Below, one piece after another: positions 1-8,641 of a DNA stretch of 64,000 nucleotides. The notes below the pieces were generated by a model that made no database searches, was not told the DNA's origin, and was given only the letters and a program-made list of their open reading frames with translations. Within the stretch, counting starts at the first letter, position 1; each line of letters opens with the position of its first letter. This DNA comes from Fictibacillus enclensis (GTDB taxonomy: Bacteria > Bacillota > Bacilli > Bacillales > Fictibacillaceae). Location: NCBI RefSeq assembly GCF_001457035.1, contig NZ_KQ758620.1:310001-374000 (forward strand), given 5' to 3'. The position numbers were made by a program, and so were the translations under genes.

Positions 1-1143
1 TTAAATATGACAAAAGTACAATTTGGCCTTCTTGCTTCCTTCTTTTCACTAGGCTATGCATTGTCTCAAATTCCAGCCGGTATGCTAGCTGAACGCTTTG
101 GGGCCAGAAAAATTGTATTTTTTGCTTTACTCTGGTGGTCCGTTTTCACTGGTTTGACGGCCATTGTAAAGTCGCATGGTTTATTAGCCGCTGTCCGTTT
201 CCTTTTTGGCGTTGGCGAAGGACCCATGTATCCGGGAAATGCCGTGTTTAATACGTATTGGTTTCCGAAGCAGGAAAAGGGGCGTGCTTCCAGTGCTTTA
301 TTGGCTGGTTCCTATTTTGGTCCCGTCATTGCACCAGTGCTGACCGTAGCCATCTTTCAACAATGGGGATGGGAAGCAGTTTTCTACATTTTTGGCTTTT
401 TGGGATTAGTTATTGCGTTCTTATGGTATTGGCTCGGACGAAATAAACCGGAAGATCACCCATACATCAGTAAAGAAGAAACCCAATATATTCTTGAAAA
501 TCGTACGGTTCAAAAAGAAAAGAAAGAGGTTGCTCCTTGGAGAACCTTTTTAAAAAATGGCCGTTTTTGGGCTTTGGGGCTTCAATACTTTGTTGTTCTT
601 TATATCGTTACCTTCTTTTTAGTATGGCTTCCTACTTATCTTCAGGAAGCAAGAGACTTTTCACTGGCCAGTATGGGATTCGCAGCAAGCCTCCCTTGGC
701 TCTGTATTTTCGTAACCGTTATGACAGGCGGAGCCATTTCTGATTATCTCGTAAAAATCGGCAAATCAAAATTAATTGCCCGCGGTGCTTTGGCTATTGG
801 CGGATTAATCGTCTTCTCGATCTCCATGTATTTGGCTGCTTATGCCACCACTCCATGGATGAATGTGCTCTGGTTAACCCTGTCACTGGGTGCACTCGGA
901 TTTCCAGTCGTCACATCTTGGGCAGCAGCAGTTGACTTGGGGAATGAATTCTCCGGATCGGTATCTGGCTGGATGAATCTTTGGGGCAATATTGGTGCCT
1001 TTTTGTCCCCTCTCCTATGCGGTTGGCTTGCTCAGACGGTCGGCTGGGAAAACACATTGATCATTTCCATTATGCCAATCCTTGTTGCAGTGATTTTGTG
1101 GTTTGCAGTTAAACCGGATCGACCTTTAACTGAGACGAAATAA
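1..1143 (+). CDS. MFS transporter, sugar-acid (ACS) type, 5' end outside window
   Basis: Polytopic membrane carrier of the major facilitator superfamily. The frame is open to base 1 and the visible protein (about 378 residues after the first internal ATG at 7) starts in what should be TM2, so TM1 and the true start lie upstream. The MFS loop 2-3 motif is seen as GMLAERFGARK (about residues 25-35), followed by RFLFGVGEGPMYPGN, typical of the anion:cation symporter family (GudP, ExuT, DgoT relatives) that import hexuronates, aldarates or galactonate with protons. Hydrophobic segments continue to the C-terminus, which ends in a short charged tail. The substrate cannot be read from the sequence. 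A hairpin terminator follows. Confidence 0.85.
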   Translation, partial: LNMTKVQFGLLASFFSLGYALSQIPAGMLAERFGARKIVFFALLWWSVFTGLTAIVKSHGLLAAVRFLFGVGEGPMYPGNAVFNTYWFPKQEKGRASSALLAGSYFGPVIAPVLTVAIFQQWGWEAVFYIFGFLGLVIAFLWYWLGRNKPEDHPYISKEETQYILENRTVQKEKKEVAPWRTFLKNGRFWALGLQYFVVLYIVTFFLVWLPTYLQEARDFSLASMGFAASLPWLCIFVTVMTGGAISDYLVKIGKSKLIARGALAIGGLIVFSISMYLAAYATTPWMNVLWLTLSLGALGFPVVTSWAAAVDLGNEFSGSVSGWMNLWGNIGAFLSPLLCGWLAQTVGWENTLIISIMPILVAVILWFAVKPDRPLTETK

Positions 1144-1161
1144 GTCCATATTACTAATAAA

Positions 1162-1204
1162 AAACCCTGTCACGCAGCATTGCTATTTGTGCGTAACAGG
1201 GTTT
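1162..1204. terminator. bidirectional hairpin terminator
   Basis: AAACCCTGT and ACAGGGTTT arms with inner CGCA/TGCG pairing enclose a short loop, with A-rich and T-rich flanks. It lies between the convergent MFS and truA genes and can serve both. Confidence 0.8.
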
Positions 1205-1247
1205 ATTCTTATTAAATCTTTAGAAGATTCGCAGCTGATTAATTGGC

Positions 1248-1985
1248 TTAAAACCCAACCTTCTCCAAATATAATCCTTCTGCTTCCGCCATTCGGCCGG
1301 TTTGGATTCTCTCTTTTGATTCAAGAATAGAAGGTATCGCAGCCGCCTCGATTTCTCCTAACCCCACTTCAATTAGCGTTCCGACGACCTTTCTTACCAT
1401 ATTGTAAAGGAATCCGTTGCCGCGGATCTTAATTTCGATGAAACCTTCTTTTTCCTTGATATCGAGTGAGTAGATTTCACGCACCATGGACTTTTTCTTC
1501 GCCTTGGCATTGGAATAGGACGTAAAGTCATGCTCACCTAAAAAGTGTTTTGCGGCTTCTTTCATTTTTTTCTGATCCAGCTTGTCCTCCACATGCATGC
1601 TGTACTTTCGCATGAACGGGTTTGGAAATGGCTTATTCCAGATTTTATAGGAATAGGTTTTATCTTTGGCATTATAACGCGCATGAAAACGGTCCTGTAC
1701 GAGCGTAACGGCCACAACGCTGATATCCTGAGGAAGGTATCTGTTTAAATACTTCATCACTTCCTCTTCTGTCATACGTTTGCGCATCTTGAAATTAGCG
1801 ATTTGAGCAAGCGCATGTGCACCCGCATCCGTTCTTCCTGATCCAATGATTTCAATTTCTTCACCGGCCATTTCAGTTAGTACCTTTTCAATTTTACCTT
1901 GAATGGTATTTTCAGTATTGCCCAGTCGTTGCCAGCCCTTATAACGGCCGCCATCATACTGAATGGTTAATTTATAATTGTTCAT
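1248..1985 (-). CDS. truA: tRNA pseudouridine(38-40) synthase TruA
   Basis: Converts uridines 38-40 of the tRNA anticodon stem-loop to pseudouridine. At 245 residues it has normal length. The catalytic aspartate sits in GSGRTDAGAHA (Asp53), and the N-terminal YDGG..KGWQR signature is intact. The start is supported by AAGGAG seven bases upstream of ATG. In many Bacillaceae the canonical truA lies in the ribosomal-protein region; here it is a stand-alone gene next to a PTS unit, so it may be a second paralogue (inference). A copy of the manR promoter lies about 100 bp upstream in the right orientation to transcribe it. Confidence 0.92.
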   Translation of the reverse strand: MNNYKLTIQYDGGRYKGWQRLGNTENTIQGKIEKVLTEMAGEEIEIIGSGRTDAGAHALAQIANFKMRKRMTEEEVMKYLNRYLPQDISVVAVTLVQDRFHARYNAKDKTYSYKIWNKPFPNPFMRKYSMHVEDKLDQKKMKEAAKHFLGEHDFTSYSNAKAKKKSMVREIYSLDIKEKEGFIEIKIRGNGFLYNMVRKVVGTLIEVGLGEIEAAAIPSILESKERIQTGRMAEAEGLYLEKVGF

Positions 1986-2018
1986 TGTGTTCTCCTTGTC
2001 TCATTACAGATCGGATAT

Positions 2019-2113
2019 TCAAAAGCTTTGTCGTTCTTTCCGTCTGTGATTCATTTCCCCTTATCTGTAAAAACGTACAGACCTAGTGTAACCGTATTTG
2101 AACAGCGAATCAA
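2019..2113 (-). promoter_or_regulatory. duplicated manR promoter and start-codon remnant in front of truA
   Basis: On the minus strand a sigma-A-like promoter (TTGATT at 2113-2108, 17 bp spacer, TACACT at 2090-2085) is followed by ATG at 2054 and an 11-codon frame beginning MNHRRKE. The manR region at 6326-6245 has the same -35, the same 17 bp spacer, the same -10 and a protein starting MNHRQKE. The spacing from -10 to ATG differs by only about two bases. This is a vestigial copy of the manR 5' end. As placed it points into truA. Confidence 0.7.
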
Positions 2114-2190
2114 ATCGAGCCAAATGAACCTGAATGCGGATGGGGCAGTCGGTGAAGATTTCATTTCAGGTCCTGTGCAGAACCTAAAGA

Positions 2191-2219
2191 AAACCTCCCG
2201 GCTTTTGACTGGGAGGTTT
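2191..2219 (-). terminator. terminator after manP
   Basis: AAACCTCCC / GGGAGGTTT hairpin with a 10-base loop, just past the manP stop codon. A T-rich stretch also follows on the plus strand, so it may work both ways. Confidence 0.75.
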
Positions 2220-2254
2220 ATGTTGTATTTTTATTAAACAACTGTTTAAACAGA

Positions 2255-4189
2255 TTAGCGTATCGTTCCAAGTTGCTTGAATGCCTCTTCCTTGGAGGTT
2301 ACCTTAATAAGATTCTCTCTAAACCCGTCATCCATCAGTTTTCGTGACAGCATTTGCAATATCTTTAAATGAGCATCCCCAGCAGCATGTTCAGGCACAG
2401 CAATCATAAAGACCAGCTTTGCATCCGTACCGTCCAGGCTGTTCCAGTCTACTCCATCCCGCTTAATCCCAAAGGCTACAGCCGGCCGAGTCACCGCATT
2501 GGTTTTTCCGTGAGGAATCGCAATGTTCATTCCAAGTCCTGTCGAGCTTTCTTCTTCTCGTTTGATAATGGCTTGTCTATAAGCTTCTTTCGAGGATAAA
2601 ATCCCCTCTCCATCAAGCTTAGCAATCAATTCATTGATCACATCATCTCGAGTGCTGCCTGATAGATCCGTTTCAATCAATTCCAAGTTGGTAATATCGG
2701 TTAATTGGTGAATGTCTTGGCCGGAAGCCACTTCAGAATTTCCTGCTTCCATCTCCCTTACAGGTGAAACAGCAGTCTCTTCTTTTATCGATGCGCCTTC
2801 TACATTTTTCTTCAACACTGTCACCAATAAAGCCGTCACAGCTACACCAACAATCACCGCCACAAAGAACATCGCTACATGATCAACCGCACCAAGTACA
2901 GCTACAATGGGACCGCCGTGCGCTACTTTGTCGCCTACACCAGCCATCATGGCAATAACGGAACCCGTCATAGACCCTACAACAATACTTGGAATGACCC
3001 TCAGAGGATCCTGTGCCGCGAAAGGAATGGCCCCTTCTGTAATTCCGAACAGCCCCATGGTGAAGGAAGCTTTTCCTGTCTCTCTTTCCATTTGCGAAAA
3101 TTTGCGTTTGCTGATAAACGTCGCCACTCCAAGCCCAATCGGCGGAATGCAAATGGCAGCAGCAATCGGTCCCATAATTTCATAGTTTCCTTCGCCGATC
3201 ATGGCTGATCCAAATAAGAACGCAACCTTGTTGAATGGACCGCCCATATCTACTGCAATCATCGCACCCAGAATCATGGCCAATACGATGGAACTTCCGC
3301 CTTGCATCCCTGCGAGCCAACTCGTTAAGGCTTCAAACACACCAGCTACAGGTTTTCCAATCACATAAATGAATAGTAAGCCTACAATGGCGCTGGATAA
3401 TATCGGAATAAAAATGATAGGCATAACCGGCTGGACTGCTTTTGGCACCTTGATTTTCTTAATTCCAAGAGCCACATACCCTGCCAGGAATCCGGCAATA
3501 ATCCCGCCGATGAATCCCGCTCCAGCATCACTTCCATAAAAACTTCCGGTTGCCGCGATATAACCGCCGATCATACCGGGAACCAATCCCGGCCGATCCG
3601 CAATGCTCACCGCAATAAAACCGGCCAGAATCGGAACCATAAACATGAAGGCGGTGCTGCCAAGACTTTCAATCTGCTTCCAGATGGTCCCGTCCGGAAC
3701 CTTGATCCCGCCGGGTGTCTGCTCCCCGCCGAGTGTTAAAGCAATGGCGATCAATAATCCCCCGACCACAATGAAAGGCACCATGTACGATACCCCGTTC
3801 ATCAAATGCTTATAGACCGGGTTTTCCTTTGAAGTTCTCTTTTTAGAATCATTACTTGATGCGGATTCCGGTTTATAAACCGGTACATCCCCGCTTTGGA
3901 TGCGCTTGATCAGCTCCTCCGGTTTACGGATGCCGTCTTTAACACCGGTTATTATAACTCGCTTTCCAGCGAACCGGTCTTTCGCTACTTCCTTGTCCGC
4001 CGCGATAATAATTCCATCCGCTTCGGCAATATCCTGTTCGGTTAAGGCATTTTCCACTCCGATCGAACCCTGTGTTTCTACTTTTATATCGACACCCAGC
4101 GCTGCGCCCGCCTTTTGAAGATTTTCGGCAGCCATGTACGTATGGGCAATACCAACCGGGCAAGCTGTAATCGCTAATACTTTCCCCAT
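2255..4189 (-). CDS. manP: PTS mannose/fructose-type permease EIIBCA
   Basis: Takes up and phosphorylates a hexose at the cytoplasmic membrane. The 644-residue protein has domain order B-C-A: EIIB at about 1-105 with the phospho-cysteine in ITACPVG (Cys10), membrane EIIC at about 130-465, and EIIA at about 500-644 with the phospho-histidine in AIPHGK (His560). B-C-A order matches B. subtilis ManP (mannose); FruA of B. subtilis is A-B-C. The upstream regulator also resembles ManR, but no manA follows, so fructose or another hexose remains possible. The start has AGGAGG eight bases upstream. It has its own promoter, since a terminator separates it from manR. Confidence 0.85.
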   Translation of the reverse strand: MGKVLAITACPVGIAHTYMAAENLQKAGAALGVDIKVETQGSIGVENALTEQDIAEADGIIIAADKEVAKDRFAGKRVIITGVKDGIRKPEELIKRIQSGDVPVYKPESASSNDSKKRTSKENPVYKHLMNGVSYMVPFIVVGGLLIAIALTLGGEQTPGGIKVPDGTIWKQIESLGSTAFMFMVPILAGFIAVSIADRPGLVPGMIGGYIAATGSFYGSDAGAGFIGGIIAGFLAGYVALGIKKIKVPKAVQPVMPIIFIPILSSAIVGLLFIYVIGKPVAGVFEALTSWLAGMQGGSSIVLAMILGAMIAVDMGGPFNKVAFLFGSAMIGEGNYEIMGPIAAAICIPPIGLGVATFISKRKFSQMERETGKASFTMGLFGITEGAIPFAAQDPLRVIPSIVVGSMTGSVIAMMAGVGDKVAHGGPIVAVLGAVDHVAMFFVAVIVGVAVTALLVTVLKKNVEGASIKEETAVSPVREMEAGNSEVASGQDIHQLTDITNLELIETDLSGSTRDDVINELIAKLDGEGILSSKEAYRQAIIKREEESSTGLGMNIAIPHGKTNAVTRPAVAFGIKRDGVDWNSLDGTDAKLVFMIAVPEHAAGDAHLKILQMLSRKLMDDGFRENLIKVTSKEEAFKQLGTIR

Positions 4190-4207
4190 CCTGTTTCCTC
4201 CTGTTCG

Positions 4208-4222
4208 TTGTAATCGCTTACT
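4208..4222 (+). promoter_or_regulatory. cre box in manP leader
   Basis: TTGTAATCGCTTACT matches every constrained position of the CcpA consensus WTGNAANCGNWNNCW. It lies between the manP -10 region and the ribosome binding site, where bound CcpA could block initiation or elongation. Catabolite repression is inferred. Confidence 0.65.
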
Positions 4223-4226
4223 TGTA

Positions 4227-4241
4227 TAATAACGCTTACAT
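4227..4241 (-). promoter_or_regulatory. second cre-like box over manP -10
   Basis: ATGTAAGCGTTATTA on the minus strand fits the cre consensus except for the penultimate C. It overlaps the likely -10 (TATTAT, 4231-4226). No good -35 is visible upstream, as expected for an activator-dependent promoter. Confidence 0.5.
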
Positions 4242-4261
4242 ACCGGCTTAATCTTTTAAAT

Positions 4262-4284
4262 TTTTACCGCAGCCTGCGGTAAAA
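4262..4284. promoter_or_regulatory. palindromic operator, probable ManR site
   Basis: A perfect inverted repeat with 11-base arms around one central base (TTTTACCGCAG, C, CTGCGGTAAAA). It lies about 35-55 bp upstream of the manP -10 and beyond the manR terminator. The position fits an activator site for the PRD regulator encoded upstream; binding itself is inference. Its lack of a downstream T-run argues against a terminator. Confidence 0.6.
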
Positions 4285-4302
4285 TGAGCGTATTGGACAA
4301 AA

Positions 4303-4335
4303 AAAGCAGCACACGACGTTAACGTGCACTGCTTT
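4303..4335 (-). terminator. terminator between manR and manP
   Basis: AAAGCAG / CTGCTTT hairpin with inner CACG/CGTG pairs and a run of Ts on the minus strand, directly after the manR stop. It uncouples manR from manP. Confidence 0.8.
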
Positions 4336-4339
4336 GGCA

Positions 4340-6265
4340 TTACTTTCCGTTCTCAAGGATCGCTTTAAATTCCTGATAATCCCTTGCTCCTGATAACGCA
4401 TAGACAGCAATGGGACTCTCACTTAATAAGGCGATCTCTCCCATAATTCCGCGGATAGCTCCATGATCTTTCTTGGCGATGGCCAGCATAAAAACAAGCG
4501 ATACCTGCTCATTCCCCCATTCCATCGGCTTCTCCAGAATGGCAACGGCCAGCACAGATCGCTGAACCGTCTCAGGATTTCCGTGTGGAATGGCCACTCC
4601 CCCGCCAACAGATGTAGCGGATTTCCGTTCTCTTTTTACCGCACTATGGATATAGTCCTTACTCACATACCCGTGCTTGTAAAGAGCCCACGCCATGAAT
4701 TCCACCATCTCATAGCGGTGTTCTTTTCTTACGTTAAAAAATACAAGGTTCTCAGACAAGAAAAGAGAAAAGACAGAAGTGCCAGGATGATCTGACTTGC
4801 CGTGTTCCAGCTCTTCAACAAACTTACTTACCTTTTTCTTATCCTCCTGGCCAAACAGCGGAGACACGACAATGTGCTTCACGGATACTTTTTCAAGAGG
4901 AACCGTTGAGATGATAAAATCAGCTTGTTCCTTTTTCAAGTACTTGTCCAGCTCCCCCTTGCCCACACAGGCCAATACTTCAATTTCCTGATATTGCTGC
5001 TCGATTTTCGCCTCCAGCAAATGCGACATCCCAATCCCCATATGGCATACGATAATTACCTTTTTCTTTGTTTCGTTCTTCTGCTCCAATCTTTGGACAG
5101 AGGCCTGGAAATGAAGAACCAGATAAGCGGCCTCATCCTCCGGGATCTCAACAGCAAAAGGCTCCTTGATCTCCTCGAGAGCGAGCATGACCATATGAAA
5201 CATATAAGGGTACATCTTTTTAATATTCGTAAGCAGGGGATTCGTAATCGGAAAACCAAAGTTGAGGCGATTGATTACCGAGTGCATATGAACGGCGAGG
5301 CTATTCATTAGCATCGTATCCCCCTCAAAGCGATAAGAGGTGAGCCTCCCCATCTTCGCGATCAAGGATTGAACGAGATCCGCCGTTTCTGGATTCACTC
5401 GAAAATCCTGATCGATCCCCTCTTCCATCCGCTTACTGCTCATCAGATGCCATGTAAAGTACACCCGCTCCTCTTCCGGAAAGGATAAGCCGAATTCGTT
5501 CGTAAGCCGATCAAATAAATAACTAGTATACTGATATTCCCGCCGATCAGCCGTCTCTGCCATCTCCGCTTCATCAACAAAGACGCGTGATTTTTGCCGT
5601 GTCCGTTTGATCATGATCAAGGCATGTACCAGCAGGCTTTCAACCGTATCATCCGTAAAAGCAAAGGAAAATTCATCCTCCATGCGCTGAAGCGCTTTCC
5701 TGACCAGCATGATTTCATAGGGCAAAAACAGATCCAGCACAGCATTCTTCCCATCTTGCCTCAACGGACCAAGCTGTGACAAATGAGCGAGAGCATTTCG
5801 TTTGTTTAATTCTGAACCTTCAATGACATGGCCGATCCGCGGCTTTGAAATGAGTTCCAGCTCATAACGCTGCAGCCAATCTGTAATGATTTCCAAATCT
5901 TTTTTCACAGCCGCTTTTGCCACATAATAACGATCGGCAAAATACTTTAGGGTAACCGCCTTTTCACTCGTTAATAGTTCATAAGCGATTTCCAACAGCC
6001 GTTCTTCATTCGTTTTTGATACCTCCGACAGGAGCGTGCCTAATAAGGCGGTGCGATCCTCTTCCGTACTTTCAATCGCTATGCCAAAGCCCGGTTTCCG
6101 TATCAGACGCGAATCAGCATAATCAAGTAAATACTCTTCGATTTTGTCCAGGTCGTTGCGCACGGTTTTTTCCGAACACTCCAGCTGCTCCGCTATATCC
6201 CTGATATGGACAGCTCCATCCTCGATGAGCAATATCCTCAATAGTTCCTTTTGCCTATGATTCAT
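4340..6265 (-). CDS. manR: PRD-domain PTS-regulated transcription activator (ManR/LicR type)
   Basis: Cytoplasmic transcription activator whose activity is set by PTS phosphorylation. The 641 residues hold two N-terminal HTH segments (about 1-150), PRD1 with His214 and His273, PRD2 with His326/His328 and His385, an EIIB(Gat)-like domain with Cys407 in IVCHMGIG, and an EIIA-like domain with His561 in AIPHGN. All expected phosphorylation residues are present. Architecture and length match B. subtilis ManR. It lies directly upstream of manP on the same strand, so it most likely activates manP. It has its own sigma-A-like promoter. Confidence 0.87.
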   Translation of the reverse strand: MNHRQKELLRILLIEDGAVHIRDIAEQLECSEKTVRNDLDKIEEYLLDYADSRLIRKPGFGIAIESTEEDRTALLGTLLSEVSKTNEERLLEIAYELLTSEKAVTLKYFADRYYVAKAAVKKDLEIITDWLQRYELELISKPRIGHVIEGSELNKRNALAHLSQLGPLRQDGKNAVLDLFLPYEIMLVRKALQRMEDEFSFAFTDDTVESLLVHALIMIKRTRQKSRVFVDEAEMAETADRREYQYTSYLFDRLTNEFGLSFPEEERVYFTWHLMSSKRMEEGIDQDFRVNPETADLVQSLIAKMGRLTSYRFEGDTMLMNSLAVHMHSVINRLNFGFPITNPLLTNIKKMYPYMFHMVMLALEEIKEPFAVEIPEDEAAYLVLHFQASVQRLEQKNETKKKVIIVCHMGIGMSHLLEAKIEQQYQEIEVLACVGKGELDKYLKKEQADFIISTVPLEKVSVKHIVVSPLFGQEDKKKVSKFVEELEHGKSDHPGTSVFSLFLSENLVFFNVRKEHRYEMVEFMAWALYKHGYVSKDYIHSAVKRERKSATSVGGGVAIPHGNPETVQRSVLAVAILEKPMEWGNEQVSLVFMLAIAKKDHGAIRGIMGEIALLSESPIAVYALSGARDYQEFKAILENGK

Positions 6266-6297
6266 TTCCGCACCTGCTCCATTTTACTTATAGAGCT

Positions 6298-6326
6298 AGT
6301 GTACCGATATTTAGAGAGCGAATCAA
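6298..6326 (-). promoter_or_regulatory. sigma-A promoter of manR
   Basis: TTGATT (6326-6321), 17 bp spacer, TACACT (6303-6298), about 33 bp upstream of the manR ATG. Its conservation in the copy at 2085-2113 supports the call. Confidence 0.6.
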
Positions 6327-6369
6327 ATGGATCATGTTTTCAATTCGGTAATCCATTCAAAAATAAAAA

Positions 6370-6400
6370 AAGGCAACTCCCTATAAGGGCCAGTTGCCTT
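6370..6400 (-). terminator. terminator after the yobU-like operon
   Basis: AAGGCAACT / AGTTGCCTT hairpin followed by seven Ts on the minus strand. Hairpins with the same AAGGCAAC..GTTGCCTT stem recur at 10004-10037 and 22691-22720. Confidence 0.85.
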
Positions 6401-6464
6401 CTTTCATATAATTTGTGCTGCACTCCTCTTGTAATAGGGGATGTACCAGTATAATGAGCTTACT

Positions 6465-6929
6465 TCAATATTCTCCCTTGATCACAAAGAACGAGCCCCG
6501 GATGGTTCCAGCGAGTTTAGACTTTTGCCTGGCAAACTTGAACTTGCCTTCTAACTCCTTGGGTATCTCCATGCCCTCAGAAAGCTTAAAACCCACAGCA
6601 CGTTTCTTAGGGTTATCCACCGTATACATGACGTTGACCGAAAGACCATCCTCGTAAAAGACGTAGGCGAATTGTATGTTCTCCACTTGAAACCTTGATG
6701 TTTCCAGCGGTTTGGCCGCAAATTCAATATCACGTTCTTCCTTTAAAATCCGGTTCACATAATCAAGTGTTTCCTGGCTTTCGCTGGCTGGTACAACCGT
6801 AAATTCGTGTTTGTATTTGTTCATAAAATATCGGGCTTCATTCGCACGTAAACCGGCAAGCGCTTCTGCTGCAGGTGAAGACTCCAGCCCTGCTTCAGAC
6901 ACATTTTTAAAATCAACGGTATAGCTCAT
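6465..6929 (-). CDS. conserved hypothetical protein, yobU-like operon
   Basis: 154-residue soluble protein with no signal peptide or membrane segment. I do not recognise a named family. It begins MSYTVDFKNVSEAGLE and is rich in Glu, Lys and aromatic residues, with alternating hydrophobic stretches that suggest a mixed alpha/beta fold. GGGAGG lies seven bases before ATG. It follows the GyrI-like gene by 18 bp with no terminator between, so the two are very likely co-transcribed and may act together downstream of the divergent WYL-type regulator. Confidence 0.7.
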   Translation of the reverse strand: MSYTVDFKNVSEAGLESSPAAEALAGLRANEARYFMNKYKHEFTVVPASESQETLDYVNRILKEERDIEFAAKPLETSRFQVENIQFAYVFYEDGLSVNVMYTVDNPKKRAVGFKLSEGMEIPKELEGKFKFARQKSKLAGTIRGSFFVIKGEY

Positions 6930-6947
6930 TGCTGTTCCTCCCTACGA

Positions 6948-7427
6948 TTATTTGCGGATAACAGGAATCCACATTTCTCCATAAATCAAGCCGTTACGCT
7001 TCCCCATCTCAACCGATGTATTGGGTCCGCCAACATAGGCAACATTCGTGGCTTCTGGCAGGACTTCTCCAAAGGCTACGTCCGCAAGCTTGTTATTCAG
7101 ATCATCAGCTGATTCTCCTTCGCCTTTGACCACGACGTATTCGCCTTTAGGAAATTGAATCACTCGTGCTTCTTCTGGTGCCTGTTCCTCTGTCATCACG
7201 CCTGCATAATGCATCATCTTGTTGTTCACCGCTTCATTCACGGCAAAAATGTAGTCATTGGATGCCATGGATTTTAACGTATCCAGTCTTCCGTCCTCGT
7301 CAACCGCCTGCCAAAAATCCGCCTTTTCCTTGTGAATGCCCGCATAGTCTGTGTAATCGCTCTTAAGCTCGGTTCCAAGTCCAATCACAGTAAAGCCTTC
7401 TTTTTCTTCCAGAGTGTAATTTGCCAT
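6948..7427 (-). CDS. GyrI-like effector-binding domain protein (YobU-like)
   Basis: A stand-alone effector-binding domain of the AraC-effector/GyrI-like type, about 159 residues. The family pattern of a central PKGEYVVVKGEG strand and a C-terminal YGEMWIPV is visible. Such proteins bind small amphipathic ligands. The start chosen is the ATG at 7427 with GAGAGG eight bases upstream; an earlier in-frame start would overlap this site. It is divergent from a DeoR/WYL-type regulator, the arrangement of yobU/yobV in B. subtilis, so the protein may sense a ligand for the same pathway. The ligand is unknown. Confidence 0.75.
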   Translation of the reverse strand: MANYTLEEKEGFTVIGLGTELKSDYTDYAGIHKEKADFWQAVDEDGRLDTLKSMASNDYIFAVNEAVNNKMMHYAGVMTEEQAPEEARVIQFPKGEYVVVKGEGESADDLNNKLADVAFGEVLPEATNVAYVGGPNTSVEMGKRNGLIYGEMWIPVIRK

Positions 7428-7534
7428 GTTCCATACCTCTCTTCTCAAATTTTTTTAGTGATTTGTAATCATCGCTTGATAGGTATATCATAGCCTTAAA
7501 TCATGTCAAAAAATGATACTGTTTAGGAGCCCCG

Positions 7535-8497
7535 ATGAAAAAAGTTGAGCGAATCAATGTCATTATGCGCTACATCAACAATCGTGCCCACTTTACCATT
7601 TCCGAAATCATGCGGGAGTTTAACATCTCGCGTTCGACCGCCATTCGAGACATAAGAGAAATTGAAGCCATGGGAATGCCCCTTGTCGCTGAGGTGGGAA
7701 GGGATGGGGGTTATTTTGTCATGCACAACTCTGTCCTGCCTGACGTTCGCTTTACGAACCATGAAGTTAAAGCGCTTTTTATTGCCTTTATGGCCACTCG
7801 AAACCAACAGCTCCCCTATCTGAAGAGCCGTCAGTCTTTAGCTGAAAAATTACTGGGTCTGATATCTGAAAACCAGCAGGATGACCTTGTTCTTTTAAAT
7901 CAGATCTTACTTTTTGAAGGAACCAACCCACATAATCCTGATTTGCTGGATCTGTCAGACCTTCCCCATCCCATGCTGGAAACACTCATACAAACCCTGC
8001 TTGTGGACCGCTATTTATTCATTACCATTAGAGAAGAGAAGACCAGCACATCTTATCCGATTTATCTCTTACACCTTTACCGTGAAAAAAGCGCCTGGCT
8101 GATTGAAGGCTTTGACTTAAAAGAAGAAAAGAAGAAAATCATTCCTGTTGACCATCTTACCGATGTTAAGCCCTACCCGGAGAAAAAAAGAATGAGCAAG
8201 AAAAAGATCCTGGAAAAGATAAGCAAACAGGAAGAAGCCATCAACCTTGTCCTTGAACTAGGCCCAAAAGCCATAGCCCAGTTCAAAAAATACCATCCTT
8301 TAAAAGTGTCCATTTCCTATACCAACCCTTATCAGACGACAGCTTTATTAAAGACTTTTATTGATGTAAAAAAGCACGAAGAGCTGACTGAAATGTCCAA
8401 TTGGCTATTGTTTTTGGGTACAGAAGTCAAGGTGAGGGAAATACCTGGAGAAATCTTGGAAGGTTTACAAGAAAAGTTGCGCTTATTTTGCCAATAA
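7535..8497 (+). CDS. HTH regulator with WYL-like sensor (YobV-like)
   Basis: Transcription regulator, 320 residues. An N-terminal winged HTH of DeoR/HTH_11 type spans about 1-60 (FTISEIMREFNISRSTAIRD), and the C-terminal half has the alpha/beta layout of WYL-family sensor proteins. AGGAG lies five bases before ATG. It is divergent from the YobU-like gene with a 107 bp shared promoter region that contains TGATAGGTATATCA (7477-7490), a short imperfect dyad that could be an operator. Most likely it controls the yobU-like operon and itself. Confidence 0.75.
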   Translation: MKKVERINVIMRYINNRAHFTISEIMREFNISRSTAIRDIREIEAMGMPLVAEVGRDGGYFVMHNSVLPDVRFTNHEVKALFIAFMATRNQQLPYLKSRQSLAEKLLGLISENQQDDLVLLNQILLFEGTNPHNPDLLDLSDLPHPMLETLIQTLLVDRYLFITIREEKTSTSYPIYLLHLYREKSAWLIEGFDLKEEKKKIIPVDHLTDVKPYPEKKRMSKKKILEKISKQEEAINLVLELGPKAIAQFKKYHPLKVSISYTNPYQTTALLKTFIDVKKHEELTEMSNWLLFLGTEVKVREIPGEILEGLQEKLRLFCQ

Positions 8498-8540
8498 TTA
8501 TTGAGTGGATGGCAGGTTTAATACATCAGATACAAAAGAG

Positions 8541-8576
8541 GACGACACATCGGTAATTCATTACCAATGTGCCGTC
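8541..8576 (-). terminator. hairpin, probable terminator of the SRPBCC operon
   Basis: GACG.CACAT.GGTAAT arms pair with ATTACC.ATGTG.CGTC around a 2-base loop. On the minus strand it is followed by CTCTTTTG, a modest T-run. Confidence 0.6.
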
Positions 8577-8641
8577 ACTATATTATGAAGAACCTGATCA
8601 GGAAAACCATAATAGTTAATTTAAATTTGTTTTTTGATTTA

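Noticed and set aside
2028-2237. 69-codon plus-strand frame between truA and manP
   Set aside because: It overlaps the copied manR promoter and the manP terminator; no start signal.
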